The position numbers and the translations under genes were made by a program. Below, in pieces: positions 9,099-20,587 of a stretch of 64,000 bases of DNA. Within the stretch, counting starts at the first letter, position 1. The number at the start of each line of letters is the position of its first letter. The stretch comes from Parietaria judaica (taxonomy: Eukaryota > Streptophyta > Magnoliopsida > Rosales > Urticaceae), in assembly GCA_954871525.1 (NCBI GenBank), contig OX940864.1:14564001-14628000 (forward strand). Reading direction: 5' to 3'. The notes beneath the pieces are model-generated. The model did no database searches and was not told the origin of the DNA. It worked only from the letters and a program-made list of their open reading frames with translations.

Positions 9099-11248
9099 AT
9101 GGACCACCTACTTTGGTATCTTTCATTGTCGTTTTTACTAACTCTCTCACGCCAAGCACGGGTTAGTAGTAGTACCCCCCTGAGTCAACTGACTCGCGAG
9201 CTCCTCGACTCGGCAAGAAAGCCCGAGTTCTCGCACTGGCTCAAAACGACACGTCGTAGGATCCACGAGAACCCGGAGCTGGCGTACGAGGAGTTCGAGA
9301 CGAGTCAAGTCATCAGATCGGAGCTCGACTCGCTCGGGGTCGAGTACACGTGGCCGTATGCCAAGACCGGATTGGTTGGTTGGGTGGGCACAGGAGATCA
9401 GCCATGGATCGCCCTCAGAGCAGACATGGATGCCCTTCCTATTCAGGTTAAATCTCTTTTCTTCTTCTTCTAATTAGACAATAAGCAAGAACTGATTGTC
9501 AACGAAATGTAGATCAGATTCTAAAGAAAATTATGTTTTAAATAACTGATTTTAAAAAAATGTGAAAGCGGGCTGTTTGTCTTCTTAGTTCTTTGTAAGA
9601 GTAGGTGATTTTTGCCTGCTTAGATTTAGATTATCTCTTCGTCAAATTCAAACTATATCTTAATGCACTTTTTCAAAGTACGAGAGACCCACGTAATGCA
9701 TATAATTAATACAAATTTTATTCGTATAATTTAAATAAATTACATAAATAAAAATAGAAAGAAATAAAATAACGAGAAGTGAAAATACATGGAGCTATGT
9801 GGTGTTGACACGTGGCGATCCATTAGGTGGATGGATATGAAATTGATGCTTCTATTTTGTTGGATTTATATACTTCTGTTAAATTTAATTATTTTAATTA
9901 GTCCAAATAAAACCTACTACTATCTATCGATTAATTAAAAACACCTTGTGAAGGTATTAGACTTTCCGATAGGGTCACAATTGCCTTTTATATTTTAATT
10001 AATTAAATCCTCGCACATTATAATTTTGAAGGAGCTTGTGGAGTGGGAACATAAGAGCAAGAACCATGGGAAAATGCACGCGTGTGGCCACGATGCGCAC
10101 GTGACAATGCTCCTTGGAGCAGCCAAGTTACTTCAAAGCAGACACAAACATCTCAAGGTGAATTATGAAACAATTAGTAAAGCATACTCTTCTATTTTAT
10201 TTTTCTTTGTCTAAATCTTTTGCTTCCTCAATTTTGGCAACACTTAAGGGCACAATTAAGCTTGTTTTCCAACCGGCTGAAGAGGGCGGTGCCGGTGCTT
10301 ACCACATGCTTAAAGAAGGCGCTCTCGATAAGGTTCAAGCCATCTTCGGATTACACATTGACCCGTCGTTACCCACCGGAACCATCGGTTCAAGGCCCGG
10401 CCCATTTCTTGCAGGATCAGCCAGGTTCTCGGTTGAAATCAAGGCGAATCCCGACGGACATGCCACGGCTGATCCGATTCTCTCTGCATCGTTGGCTATC
10501 CTCGCTCTTCAGCACATTGTATCAAGGGAAACTGATCCTTTTGAGGCTAGGGTTGGCTTTTTACTTTGGTAGTACAAAGTCACACATTGGAAGTAAAATA
10601 ATAAAGATATTTTCTTTGACATATTCTTGAATCAAATTCGTCGTTGTCCAATAGGTTGTATCGGTTGGGTTCATTACCGGAGACGCAATTTCTCGGACGG
10701 TGAGATTCGGAGGCACTTTTCGGAGCATGACTTCAGAAGGTCTAATCTATCTTCAGGATAGAATCAAAGAGGTATATTTAAAGGATGCTACAGAAAATTA
10801 GTATAAAGATTACCAAAATCGGTTACCGGTTTTGAGAACGAAACCGTAAATAAGAAAAATATATTCTATAACATTTGGCACGTAGATCATAGAGATGCAG
10901 GCTTCGGTGCTATGGTGTAGCGCCGAAGTGGACTTCATGTTGGAAGAGAGGAGGCCTTATCCCGCAACTGTGAACGACAAGAAAATGTATTCACACGCGA
11001 AGACGGTCGGAGAGTCTCTGCTCGGTGCATCCAACGTGAAGCTTCTTACGATGAGTATGGCAGCCGAGGACTTCAGCTTCTACAGCAAGAAATTGGCCGG
11101 TGCATATTTCATGATCGGCACAAAGAACGAAAGCTTTGAAACGAAATCAGACTTGCACACGCCGTATTTGACCATCGACGAGGACGCTCTTCCGATCGGT
11201 GCCGCTTTTCATGCCGCTGTGGCCGTTTCTTTCTTGGAGAAACACTAA
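9099..11248 (+). CDS. IAA-amino acid hydrolase ILR1-like (M20D amidohydrolase)
   Basis: Hydrolyses auxin-amino acid conjugates to free IAA, usually in the ER lumen. The five exons are 9099-9446, 10032-10157, 10249-10551, 10655-10771 and 10886-11248, all in phase 0, giving 418 residues; family members are usually about 430. A hydrophobic N-terminus (about residues 3-20) looks like a signal peptide. Metal ligands of the family are present: Cys134 and His136 in HACGHD, Glu170 in AEEGG, His194 in GLHI and His389 in LHTPY. Oddities: between GHA and DP the usual seven residues are reduced to two, and the NVIP motif before VRFGG is lost with a net deletion of three residues. Both changes are in frame and in the satellite domain. 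There is no C-terminal HDEL or KDEL. A TATA-like TATATA lies near 9044. The start is the first ATG; the upstream in-frame GTG is not used in plants. Family assignment is firm, activity uncertain. Confidence 0.93.
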
Positions 11249-11666
11249 TATTTCCATTATTAGGGCATTGTGTATTCAAATATTACATGCTCGATATGTA
11301 TTGTGGCTTCATTTGTAGAACACAACATAATTTCTGTGCTTTTTTCCTTAATTGCCGTTCACTAAGTTATTATTTCGTAAACACTAAATTAGATTTCAAT
11401 ATCATTCAAAGTGTCCTATTACTCTTTTAAATAATTTTTTCTTGCCTCAATATTATATTGCCTTTCCTCAATGCTAGTTCTCGAGAGTGGGCTAGCTAAA
11501 TGCTCCCAAAAGTCCGTGTTAAGCGCCCGTGCCAATGTAATTCCCGGGAATAATGCTCCAAATATCGAATCTCGGAGATTAGCATTCCGATTTTGGATTG
11601 CAGATTTTTTATTTTATTTTATTCTTTTCTAGTTTTATATTAAATTTGGGCTGTCATATTAAAGAT

Positions 11667-14163
11667 TTACTCAATATCTGAATTCCTAGGCTGCAAAACG
11701 TACAAGAAAATCCCACCCGCAACGGAGACGTTGAGCGACTCAAACTCACCCGCCATAGGAATACTCACGAGCTCACACTCCTGCTGAGTTTGCTCAGAGA
11801 GGCCGCTCCCTTCGCTGCCCAAAACCAAGCAAAGCGGGACGCTAGCGAGATCATCGGTGAGCTCCCGGGAGAGTTGACTCACCGGCATTGCTCTATCGTG
11901 GCTCCGAGGATGACCGGCCAGCATTTTCATACCGAATTCGCCCCGGAGAGCCTCGAGATGGCGCCGGTCGCCTGATACTATGGGGAGCTGAAACGAAGCG
12001 CCTCGGCTTGCTCGGATCGCTCTATCGTTGAAGGGATCGCAGCAGCCAGGAAGCAGAACGATGCCGTCCTGTAGGAAAAGCAAATGGAGATTAGCTGACG
12101 GGAATGTGTGTTATGTTTGAGCGAAAATTAATCGACATTTTACCCAATTAAAGGCCATGGCTGATCTGACTAAAGTTCCAAGGTTACCAGGATCCTGCAG
12201 TGGAGCAACATTTATAAATCAAATATATCGCCATTATTCCGAACAGAATAAAAAAAAAACAATAATGGTTTTATAAATAAACCGGGAAGGGGAGCAACAT
12301 TTATAAATCAAATATATCGCCATTATTCCGAACAGAATAAAAATAACAATAATGGTTTTATAAATAAACCGGGAAGGGGTACTGACATTTAGCGTTTTCT
12401 CGTCCAAGTTTCGGGAGAACCCAGGTTTTCAAGAATCGAGCACCGTGTCAGGACCAGGCCAAAACCAGGACCGAGTTTTTTGTTTCCCATCGGTCCTGGT
12501 TCTTGTTGATAAACCAATAGGCCAGGTTGGTTCCCAGTTATTTTTTTTATTTTTCTTTTACCAGGACTTGAAAACCGGGATTTAAATTGGACTCTAGAAC
12601 AAAATTTCGCCTCTAATATTTATAGACCTGGAACCGGGCCGCTAGCGTTCTTTATTTCTCCCGGCTCTGGGAAATTTTGGCTTTTATGTGCAGATTTGAG
12701 ACGGGTTTTTTTTTTTTTTTTATCCGTCCTGTCAGGTTTGCGTTTTTAAACCGTTAACAGCCGGACCTGCTCCCCCTTTTTTCCACCGTGTTCAGAAAGC
12801 GGGATTTAGAATGGACCGTGGGACAAATTCGAGCCCTAACTATTATTTTGCTGTAATATTACCTGTATGGCATCAAGAACTAGAATTCGATGGGCATTAG
12901 GAAACCATTGTTTGGGATCTTCTTCTTCTTCATGACATAAATTGAAGAAAGTCGTGGGAGTTTTCATCACGCCAATGGCTTCAATCGAGTCCACTGATTT
13001 CAAGCCAGAAAGTCTCTTCATGATCGCTGAGTTCACACGCACAGTTCTTCCAGCAAATCCATCCATGTCTTCCGGTATTTCACTGTTATCAAGCACAAGC
13101 AAGCAATCCAATCCCACACTCTTCTCCTCAGACGACTCTTGAAACTTTAATATCTCCCTGAACAAGAATGTAGTTTAAAATGTTTTATTTATGCAAGAGA
13201 TGGCCCGGGCATGGGCTGCCTGCTCAACGGATTTTCCCGCCGACCAAGATTTTATATTTAAAAATCGGCTTAAAAATATTGTAGGAAAAAGAACCGTCCC
13301 GTCCCTAGATTTTGGGCGGGCGGGCGTGCCTATTGCCCATCTGGCCCGGGCATAGGCTACCCGCTCCAGCACCCACGAAAAAAGACGGCGGATCTGCCCG
13401 CCACCCAAATTGTATACCTATGAAGAAAAGAGAAGGAAAAAAAAAATAATACAGCTTCAAAAAATAGTAGGAAAAAGAACCGGCAGATTTGCCCAACCTT
13501 CCCAGATTCTGGACGGGTAGGGGGTTATGCCCGCCCAGAAAAACCTCGGGATAGACAACCCATACACGGGCAATAAAAATTACAAACGGACGGCCCGCTC
13601 GTTTTTAGATTTTGTGTGGACGGGTCCTACCCAACAAAAGACCTCGACACGACAGCCCATGCCCGGGTGAAAAAAAAAATACGAGGACGGGCAGCCATCT
13701 CTAGATTTTGGGCCGACGGGTTTCACTCCAATTTTCGAGGATGAGCCTGCCCCCAGATTCTGGGCGGACGGGTTTTGCCCACCCAAAAATAAAAACAAAG
13801 ATCTCGGAATGGACAACCCATGCCGGGGTAGAGCAGCCCGTCTCTAAAGCCCGGGATGGGCAACCAATGCCCGGGTCAACCGAAAACGCGGGCGACGGGG
13901 CCTGTAACGCCCCCGGCCCGCGTTTTTTAACGATTGTGAATAAATAGTGACCTGATTGGAGTGGCGCCAATGACGAGAACCGAAGCGTGGGTGTGGCGAT
14001 AGGAAGAGCTCTCTCGAAGCTTGACGCAGTGCTTCACGAAAGGGTTCGAGGTGCTTGTGATGGAGCTCACGTGTAATGGCAAAGCAATTTGAATCTCTGG
14101 CCTCATACAACCAGAGATTCTTGGGTAAGAAGCACTCACTGACAACACGTTTGTGCACTGCAT
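11667..14163 (-). CDS. SpoU/TrmH-family RNA 2'-O-ribose methyltransferase
   Basis: A SPOUT-fold enzyme that methylates a ribose in rRNA or tRNA with S-adenosylmethionine, possibly in an organelle. The four exons in transcript order are 14163-13952, 13157-12863, 12194-12144 and 12068-11667, summing to 960 nt or 319 residues with phases that agree. The N-terminal substrate-binding part reads [20 protein letters not shown] then [12 protein letters not shown]. The three SpoU motifs are [12 protein letters not shown] at about 170, [11 protein letters not shown] at about 269 and [17 protein letters not shown] at about 289. One motif falls on a 51-nt exon. The N-terminus before TSNP is only about 39 residues and could be a transit peptide. 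Introns 1 (794 bp) and 2 (668 bp) are stuffed with repeats. It ends 418 bp from the convergent hydrolase gene and diverges from the small gene at 14262. Confidence 0.92.
12202..12379. repeat. 89-bp tandem duplication in intron 2 of the SpoU gene
   Basis: The unit starting GGAGCAACATTTATAAATC at 12202 is repeated from 12291 to 12379, nearly identical apart from the length of an A run. It begins 8 bp from the splice acceptor at 12195-12200, so it is a recent duplication very close to an exon boundary. Confidence 0.9.
12380..12838. repeat. decayed hAT-like element in intron 2 of the SpoU gene
   Basis: The stretch is rich in the words CCAGGACC, AACCAGG and CCGGGA on both strands and ends in GAGCCCTA at about 12838. 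That end resembles the CAGCCCTA and CACCCCTA ends of the hAT elements at 59747-60572 and 61349-62100. No left terminus or target duplication was found, so the assignment is by resemblance only. Confidence 0.35.
13184..13935. repeat. GC-rich degenerate repeat in intron 1 of the SpoU gene
   Basis: The words GGCCCGGGCATGGGCTGCC, TAGATTTTGGGC and GGACGGG recur at least six times, partly inverted, at irregular spacing of roughly 100 bp. Many short overlapping reading frames result and none is a gene. It could be a non-autonomous element whose subterminal repeats have spread. Confidence 0.6.
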
Positions 14164-14261
14164 TTTTTTCAAATTAACTACACGTGCTTATTGTTGTTCT
14201 CTACGTGCTCGATGTTTTGCTTCAGAGAGTCAAAACCCTAGATTCAGATCAGAGCAGGGGG
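14164..14261. promoter_or_regulatory. short divergent promoter region
   Basis: Only 98 bp separate the start codon of the SpoU gene (14163, minus) from that of the 56-residue protein gene (14262, plus). The interval must hold both 5' UTRs and core promoters unless these extend into the opposite gene. An ACACGTGC E-box or G-box-like core lies at about 14180-14187. The two genes may be co-expressed. Confidence 0.5.
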
Positions 14262-14432
14262 ATGTGGTCGTACAGTGCGATGGGGGTGTATTTCGTGGTG
14301 GGGATTTCGTGCTTCGCCATAGGAGCTCGCATGGCGTACTCGAACGTGGAGCCCCAGCAAGCGCGCGTGCAAGCTCGGAGGGAGTTCGTCAAGCAGCGAC
14401 TGAGAAGATATCTCGACGAAGACGACGACTAG
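14262..14432 (+). CDS. 56-residue single-pass membrane protein, conserved in plants
   Basis: An intronless frame of 57 codons ends at TAG 14430-14432. The start is the ATG before WSYSAMGVYF; the longer open frame upstream has no ATG start. Residues about 5-24 (SAMGVYFVVGISCFAIGARM) form one membrane segment. Then come NVEPQQARVQARREFVKQRL and an acidic tail EDDD. I recall similar short uncharacterised proteins in other plants but cannot give a function. The basic arm next to the membrane and the size suggest a small organelle or ER membrane subunit; that is inference. It shares a very short divergent promoter region with the SpoU gene. Confidence 0.7.
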   Translation: MWSYSAMGVYFVVGISCFAIGARMAYSNVEPQQARVQARREFVKQRLRRYLDEDDD

Positions 14433-14532
14433 GAACTTCCAACTCTCAACGTGGTTATGGGCTCTGAAAATTATCCCTTGGCTTCTTCTTTCTTTTCTTT
14501 ATTATCTTTTCCATAAATCTCCAACTTTCAGA

Positions 14533-14561
14533 ATTATTATTATTATTATTATTATTATTAT
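14533..14561. repeat. (TTA)n microsatellite in the 3' UTR region
   Basis: About ten ATT/TTA triplets lie 100 bp after the stop codon of the small membrane protein gene. Confidence 0.9.
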
Positions 14562-14627
14562 AAAGATGTTTAGAAGAAAAGTTTCGTTAAATGAGAAGGT
14601 GGATTTATTGATTTTTCCTAAGTTGTT

Positions 14628-14931
14628 TGATTAGGCCTTCCCCTCCGAAAATCGAACGACAAATTTATTGCTGCTAATTACCGGGCCGCTTGGCACTTTC
14701 AATCGGTTGAATCGCATTATTTTTTGATAAAAATTGAATACACGTATAGTAATGTGAATAATGCGGTAAAGGTATTTGGTTTCCGTTTTATTTTTATTTT
14801 TCTCGACATTATGGGTCATTGTCGTCATTTGATTAGGCCTTATAAACGGAAAATCGAACACCAAATCTGTCGCTACTGATTACCGCTTACAATTGATTAG
14901 ATCCGATTATTTGATAAAATTTGAATACTCA
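14628..14931. repeat. 200-bp-spaced direct repeat
   Basis: TTTGATTAGGCCTT then AAAATCGAAC, CTGATTACCG/CTAATTACCG and TTTGATAAAA occur at about 14628-14745 and again in the same order at 14828-14931. This is a diverged duplication between two convergent genes. Confidence 0.6.
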
Positions 14932-15475
14932 AAAAAAAAAAAAAACTATTTTTGTCATTAATATTTATATAATTTAGTATTTTTCTTCATTATATTGCCC
15001 TCTTCATTCCCTCTCATAATTTATAGAGTCAACGGGAGCTCTTGCTCTTGATGAAAACACACTTTCTATAATAATTTATCCGTCGACTAACGAAGACGGG
15101 ACTATTCACTAGCTTATTGAATTCGCGTGAGTAGCTTTTTTTTGTCAGAAATCGTGCAAAAACGAACACATTTGCTTTATGTTAGATCATCAAAAGGGTA
15201 CAAAGGAAAGTGCAAATGAACATACAAGGTTGAAAACTTTAGCACTTCTAGCAATTTAGCCTCAGTCATACCAGAAGTTTTGTACACGAGAAACCCGTTA
15301 AACATATTAGAACAGCTTTTCTACAGGAAAAAATCTACGAGCAAAAGCGCGTGTGAATCAAAATAAGAAAGCAGTAACGGCCAATTATGAAAAATCCACC
15401 GTTTAAAAACCCTGGCCACGAAGCTACCCTGTGGAATGTGGGATCCATCTTTTTCAAGTGACGGAAGAAAACTTC

Positions 15476-17844
15476 TCATCTCTTTGATCTCACACTGTGG
15501 CCTTCGCCTCTGACATCCATGAGCCTCGACTTTGATCCACTGCCGTGCACCTGCACGGAACTGCCATGGTCTCTCGACGGCCATTGTTGGCTTTGGCCCC
15601 ATTGCCTAGTCGGGCTAGCATAAACCCTAGGAGATTCCAACCTCGAACCGGAGAAAATCTGATCTCGGAGACCTTTTGATGACTTATAACTATTGTATCC
15701 TTGCACTTCATCTGCATAGTTTTTGCCTTGCAAGTGTCTCTCCAGTTCAGAAAAGCTTTCCCAGTCTATCCCGTCTCCGGAGTTCAGAAGCTTTTCGTTT
15801 TGGACCCGATATTCCACTCCATCCGATATGCTTCTCTGCAGAGACGTGCTTTTTCTGGGTGGTTTTCCGGACATTGACTTCCTCTCTTTGACTTCATCTT
15901 GATCGATCATCGCCCGTCGGAGTTCACGGGAATTATAGCTGATCTTGTTGTTGTCCATGTTTAATTCTATGGAGTGAAGATCACTTTCAGCCAAGTCATC
16001 TTCGCATTGTGGGTTATCCACTACTTCGCCATCGTCATCTCTGTATAATTTCTGGTGCAAATCCGAGTGAGTTCCGCTAAGATAACCGCCTTTCTCTTTC
16101 GACCTTTTGGTTCCTAAGAAAGCTTCGAGTTGACCTCTCAATTGGTCAACGGCTGCGTTCTTTTCTTCATGTTGATGCTTTGCCTCCGAGATTTTCATTT
16201 GGACTCTCTCCTCTCTTAACATATCAGCTAACTTCATCATTTCCCTCTCCTCCTCAACCTCTTCACAGACTTTAAGAGAATCTCTCTTCAGTTCATCTGC
16301 TTCGCCTTTGTCCTCATCGATATCTCTAGCCAATTCATCGCACACTTGCTCCATGATCTCCCGTGCCCTCTTCTCAGTTTCAAGCTCTTTCGCCGCTTTA
16401 AGAAGGATCGACTTCGACTCCGCCAGCTCTTTACCGAGCTTCTTGTTCACGCTCTCTACCCGTCTTCTCAGCTTCCTTTCGACCTCAAGCTCTCCTACGA
16501 CAGATTCTATGGCAGCCTCCACCACTTCCCGTTCCTTGCATTTCCACGCGGCTTTTTCTTCGGCAAAGCACTTCATCAGATAGCTGATCTCGTGATTATC
16601 TGATCGCTGTTCCTGGATGACCTGATTGACCTGCAATCTCGCCCTCTCCAGCTCAGCATGCAGTGCTGAGATCAAGGACATGCTCGAAGAAGGCCGGTCT
16701 TCCTGACCCCAAACGCGGTTGATGATCTTGAGCAGCTCTTTGGACGTGGTCAATGCATTACTGACGTCCTTCAAACGCGTCTTGACACTGCCAGTGGAAA
16801 CAATCGTGGGTGTCTGAGCTCTGGATCGGCTCTCAGCCTGAACCCACAGAGAGGGGAAGAATCAGTTTCATAATGCAATCATACACCAGGTAATCGAATT
16901 CGAATAATAAATTGGTGCTCTTAAAATGTATCTGTTAGTTCGAACTTTACAAGGTCTAACAGGCAATTCAGTGAAAGGAATATGTACTTGAAGTGACTCC
17001 ATTAAGCTGGCATTGCTGCGAGAATCCAATCCTCCGCTGTGGCGTTCTGTAATCCGAAGTCGATGAGACGACGACGGCGTTCTTCTCTGGCGACTACCGG
17101 TACCGGATCGATCCATTCTCTGCAAAACAAAAGTTCAATCCCAGAAAAAATAGCTTAGCTAAAGGTCATCACCAACATCAATAAACTATAACAATATAGA
17201 TAACAAAAATTTATAATATATTCTTAGTCTCTTACAATAGTAGGACCCAATTTTCTCTACTTCACCACGAACAAACCTTTTTTTATTGCATCAAAGGTCA
17301 AATTTTGGTATTCAAAAGCAGTGAATCTTCCATTGATGATAGTCAAGCAAAATATGACACGAAAAAGGCGAAAACTCACCTCCGAAACCGGGCTATGCGA
17401 CGGATCAGACAGATGCGGCGGCAAAGTACCGGAATGCATAGACCTTGACGCCATCATCGACCTCTCTCTGGCTTTAAGCTCCTTCCTCAGCTTCCTCTCC
17501 TCGTAGTCTTCCTTAACACTAGGCGACGGAATCTCGTTCATCTCCCACAGCGTCGCGGCGAGCTTCCTCGCGGACACCGGCTGAGCCTGCGAGGGCGCGT
17601 TCCTCGGGGACTCCTTGCCACCTCGCAGCCTCACCGACGACGGGGATCGCGAGCTCACGAGCCGCCACGTAGGCACGGGCGTAGCGGATCCGGCTCCGGC
17701 TCCGCCGACTCTCTTCCCGACGAGGATCGCTCGCTTGAACCTGTAGTTCTGGATCACGGACGACGACGAAGACGCGGACGAAGAGCAGCCTCGCTTCCTG
17801 ATCTTGCCGGGGATCAAATCCACGTGCAGGTTCTGCCTCGGCAT
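15476..17844 (-). CDS. coiled-coil protein of the USO1-like/At1g50660 type
   Basis: The exons in transcript order are 17844-17380, 17119-16988 and 16837-15476, all in phase, giving 652 residues. The N-terminus MPRQNLHVDLIPGKIRKRGC and the block KLAATLWEMNEIPSP are, as I remember them, hallmarks of a plant-only family annotated loosely as intracellular transport USO1-like or actin-regulatory-like. Residues about 258-455 are a long charged coiled coil (ELERARLQVNQVIQEQ; ELEVERKLRRRVE; EEVEEEREMMKLADMLREER). The N-terminal 200 residues are basic, Ser/Pro-rich and probably disordered, as is the C-terminal 190. Function is unknown; a scaffold or cytoskeletal role is inference. An 85-bp intron in the 5' UTR is likely (donor about 17956, acceptor about 17872). 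Length is near that of relatives, with no sign of damage. Confidence 0.92.
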
Positions 17845-18316
17845 TGCTCCGAAACCCTAGATCCCAAACACCTGTGGAGAAAAAAAAAACTGTCAGGGAA
17901 ACCTGATCGAAGAAGCGCAGAGCTTTCGTACACACGGAGATGCGTGCACAGCGAACCTTGAGATTCATCGCCCGACAGGAAGGGAAGATCTTCGAGAGCT
18001 TGAGGGAGCTTTAATGGCGGTCACACACAGAGAGTGGTAAAGATTTCGATTCAGTACAGACTGTAGTTTTGCTTATCTGATTCCGCGAAGAGGCGTGTAA
18101 AGAGCTAAAGCGAAAGCACGCAAAGATGGGAGGTGATCGGGTGCGGGCGAGCGTAGAGTAAGAGTCCGACGTGGGATGGAGAGGGGTTTTCATTGGCTGA
18201 AATGGCTTTCCCGCCTTTTGACTAACTGTAGTTGAGCTTTGACCAGCAACGTGGCTATGATTGGTTGAGAAGACCTGAGAGAGAATTCCGAGATTTTTGC
18301 TTCTGTGTAAGAAAAA

Positions 18317-18324
<8 letters not shown>

Positions 18325-18357
<33 letters not shown>
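18325..18357. repeat. (TA)n microsatellite
   Basis: A run of about 16 TA dinucleotides preceded by a run of A, upstream of the coiled-coil gene. Confidence 0.95.
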
Positions 18358-18363
<6 letters not shown>

Positions 18364-19300
18364 ATTAAAAGTCTGGAGGAATATTAGCGGAAAACTTGTG
18401 GTGTGTTGGATTGCTGGTGGGACCAATACAAATCACACGGATTATATATGAAATTATTTTTTGAATATTTGAATTGGAAAGAAAAAAACCACGGTCCCGG
18501 TAGACCGGCAATTACCGGTGTAAAGAAAAATCACATATTGTAGTTAACCGTTTCAATTAATATTCGTCGATAAGTAATCGAACGATGAATCACAAATTGT
18601 AGAATATCGAGAGAGAAAATCAAATAATGTCATAATAATTATATACAAATAATTATTTAAACTCCATGTTTAAATTACTCGCATTTTATTATCTTCTTAA
18701 TTAATTAACTTTGTACACAATATTTATATTTATATTTATATTTTTCATTATCATGTTTTACACAATTAGTTAATTAACCAACTTATTTACTTTATATTTT
18801 TCATTGTATAAAGCTTTGTACACTTTTATACTATATAGCTATTTACATTGGATTTATATTAACTTTATACATTTATTTATAAAGTTGATTAATTAATCTC
18901 TAAGTTTCGTTTTTCTTTCTATATTCTTTGTTATTTCAGTTGGATTGATTCATCAACAAATTCCTATGAATCTAGTGGAGAATCTGACAATGTGAAAAGC
19001 AAATTTCAAATATAATTTTGCCGATATTATCTTTTTTTTTTTGCTTAAACTTCAATACATTTGCCGATATTATCTTTTTTTATAAGATATAAAACTCATA
19101 ATATAATTTTGAATAAAAATAAAAATATCTTGGCATGATCGTAATACAATTAAAAAGTATTTTTATGAGAATATGCGGGGAAGTGACAGTCACATGGAAA
19201 AATGTGTTTAAGAACGTGGTTTAAGGGTGGGTAGCACAACTTCATGATTTTGCCAACAAACTGTTGACCTTTTAAATGCAGCCATGGAAATTGAAATTCA

Positions 19301-19495
19301 TACGTGATTTTCAATATTCTTTTTTTTTTTTTTTGAATGGGGTGGACAGGTGGCACTATTGGCCAAGTTTACAATAATGTAAAGGGGGCACTCATTTTGA
19401 GTCCCATGAGGGTTTGAACCCATGACCTCTTGAATAGAGGAGTTGTGGAGACACCACTTGGCCAAGCAAGCTTGGTTACGTGATTTTCAATATTC
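19301..19495 (-). mobile_element. tRNA-derived SINE with 19-bp TSD
   Basis: The SINE runs on the minus strand from about 19476 to a poly-A tail (T run 19320-19334 on the plus strand). It has an A box GGCCAAGTGGTGTC and a B box GGTTCAAACCC with tRNA-like spacing, and a body of about 157 bp. It is flanked by exact 19-bp direct repeats TACGTGATTTTCAATATTC at 19301-19319 and 19477-19495. Polymerase III boxes, A tail and long target duplications together are diagnostic of a SINE mobilised by a LINE. The intact duplication implies recent insertion. Confidence 0.92.
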
Positions 19496-20587
19496 AAACA
19501 TACATATATATGTAATAATATAAAAAAGAAGAGTATGGATATAATCCCCTTAATTACATATTGATGCATTGTTCTGTCCTAAGCTTAGTTTTTAGCAGTC
19601 ATTTTTCCATAAAACATTGTCCTTTATGCATTGAAGAGGGACGATTTTTCATTGAGTTAACGATGACAAATATACTCAAGTCGTACGTGATCAGAAGCGA
19701 TATAAACTTAATTTTTTTTGGTGACATATATACACTTTACTACTCAAAATGCTACTTCTCGTAGTTTCAACTTATTATGTCTACTTTTTCTTAACGACCT
19801 TAAGCGCTGCTAAGCTTCGGTACTTTTGTCACTCAATTTTTTTTTCTTTTTCTTCGAATCATTTTCTCACCCTCCGATCCATCCATTGTGGATGAGCCAT
19901 CAGCACCGGCGGTGACATCGACAACTTTCGTCGGCGGTGGCAGTCTTGTCGAAGAACTCGGTGATTCTGATAGTAAACAAGCTCACAAAATGAATTGAAA
20001 CCATAATAAAGTTGAGTTATGGTACACTGAATCAAGTTCAATGATAACAATAATTATATTATTTACTAATATAATTTTGTGTAATTTAATAAAAAAAAAT
20101 TTATAATATTTTAGATATATGATCAATAATTTCGAAATTGTAAATTAAAATTAAAATGTAAATTATTAAAAAAAATAGAAAACTGAATAAAATAGTAATA
20201 AGTAATAAATAGTATTACTATGTAGATCACTACTATTCATTACTCCAAAATGTTTTCGCATTTTTTTCATCTGTATTAGGGCAAAAAATAGAACAAACTT
20301 ATTGCAATTTATAGTTTCGCAATTATATGTGAGATGCGCTTAGGATCAATAACAATAGTTATAATAAATTTTCATATATATATAGCTAAGGCAAGAGTAT
20401 GACTAATAATTAGTCAGGCTAGGATATTGTTGGAATGGAACTCTTTGAATCTTGATTAATGTCACCTAATAATGTCACCTAATAATGTTCTACTTTTCTT
20501 TAGTATAGCATGCTACTTTTTGGTACTTTCTATCAAGCCACTTCTAAATACTGAAATTGAAGAAAAATTGATAATTCCATAATATTA

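Noticed and set aside
14184..14261. Longer N-terminus for the 56-residue membrane protein
   Set aside because: No ATG opens that extension; the conserved-looking part begins at the ATG at 14262.
19381..19470. tRNA gene on the minus strand
   Set aside because: A and B boxes are present, but no cloverleaf can be formed and the A tail and long duplications show a SINE.
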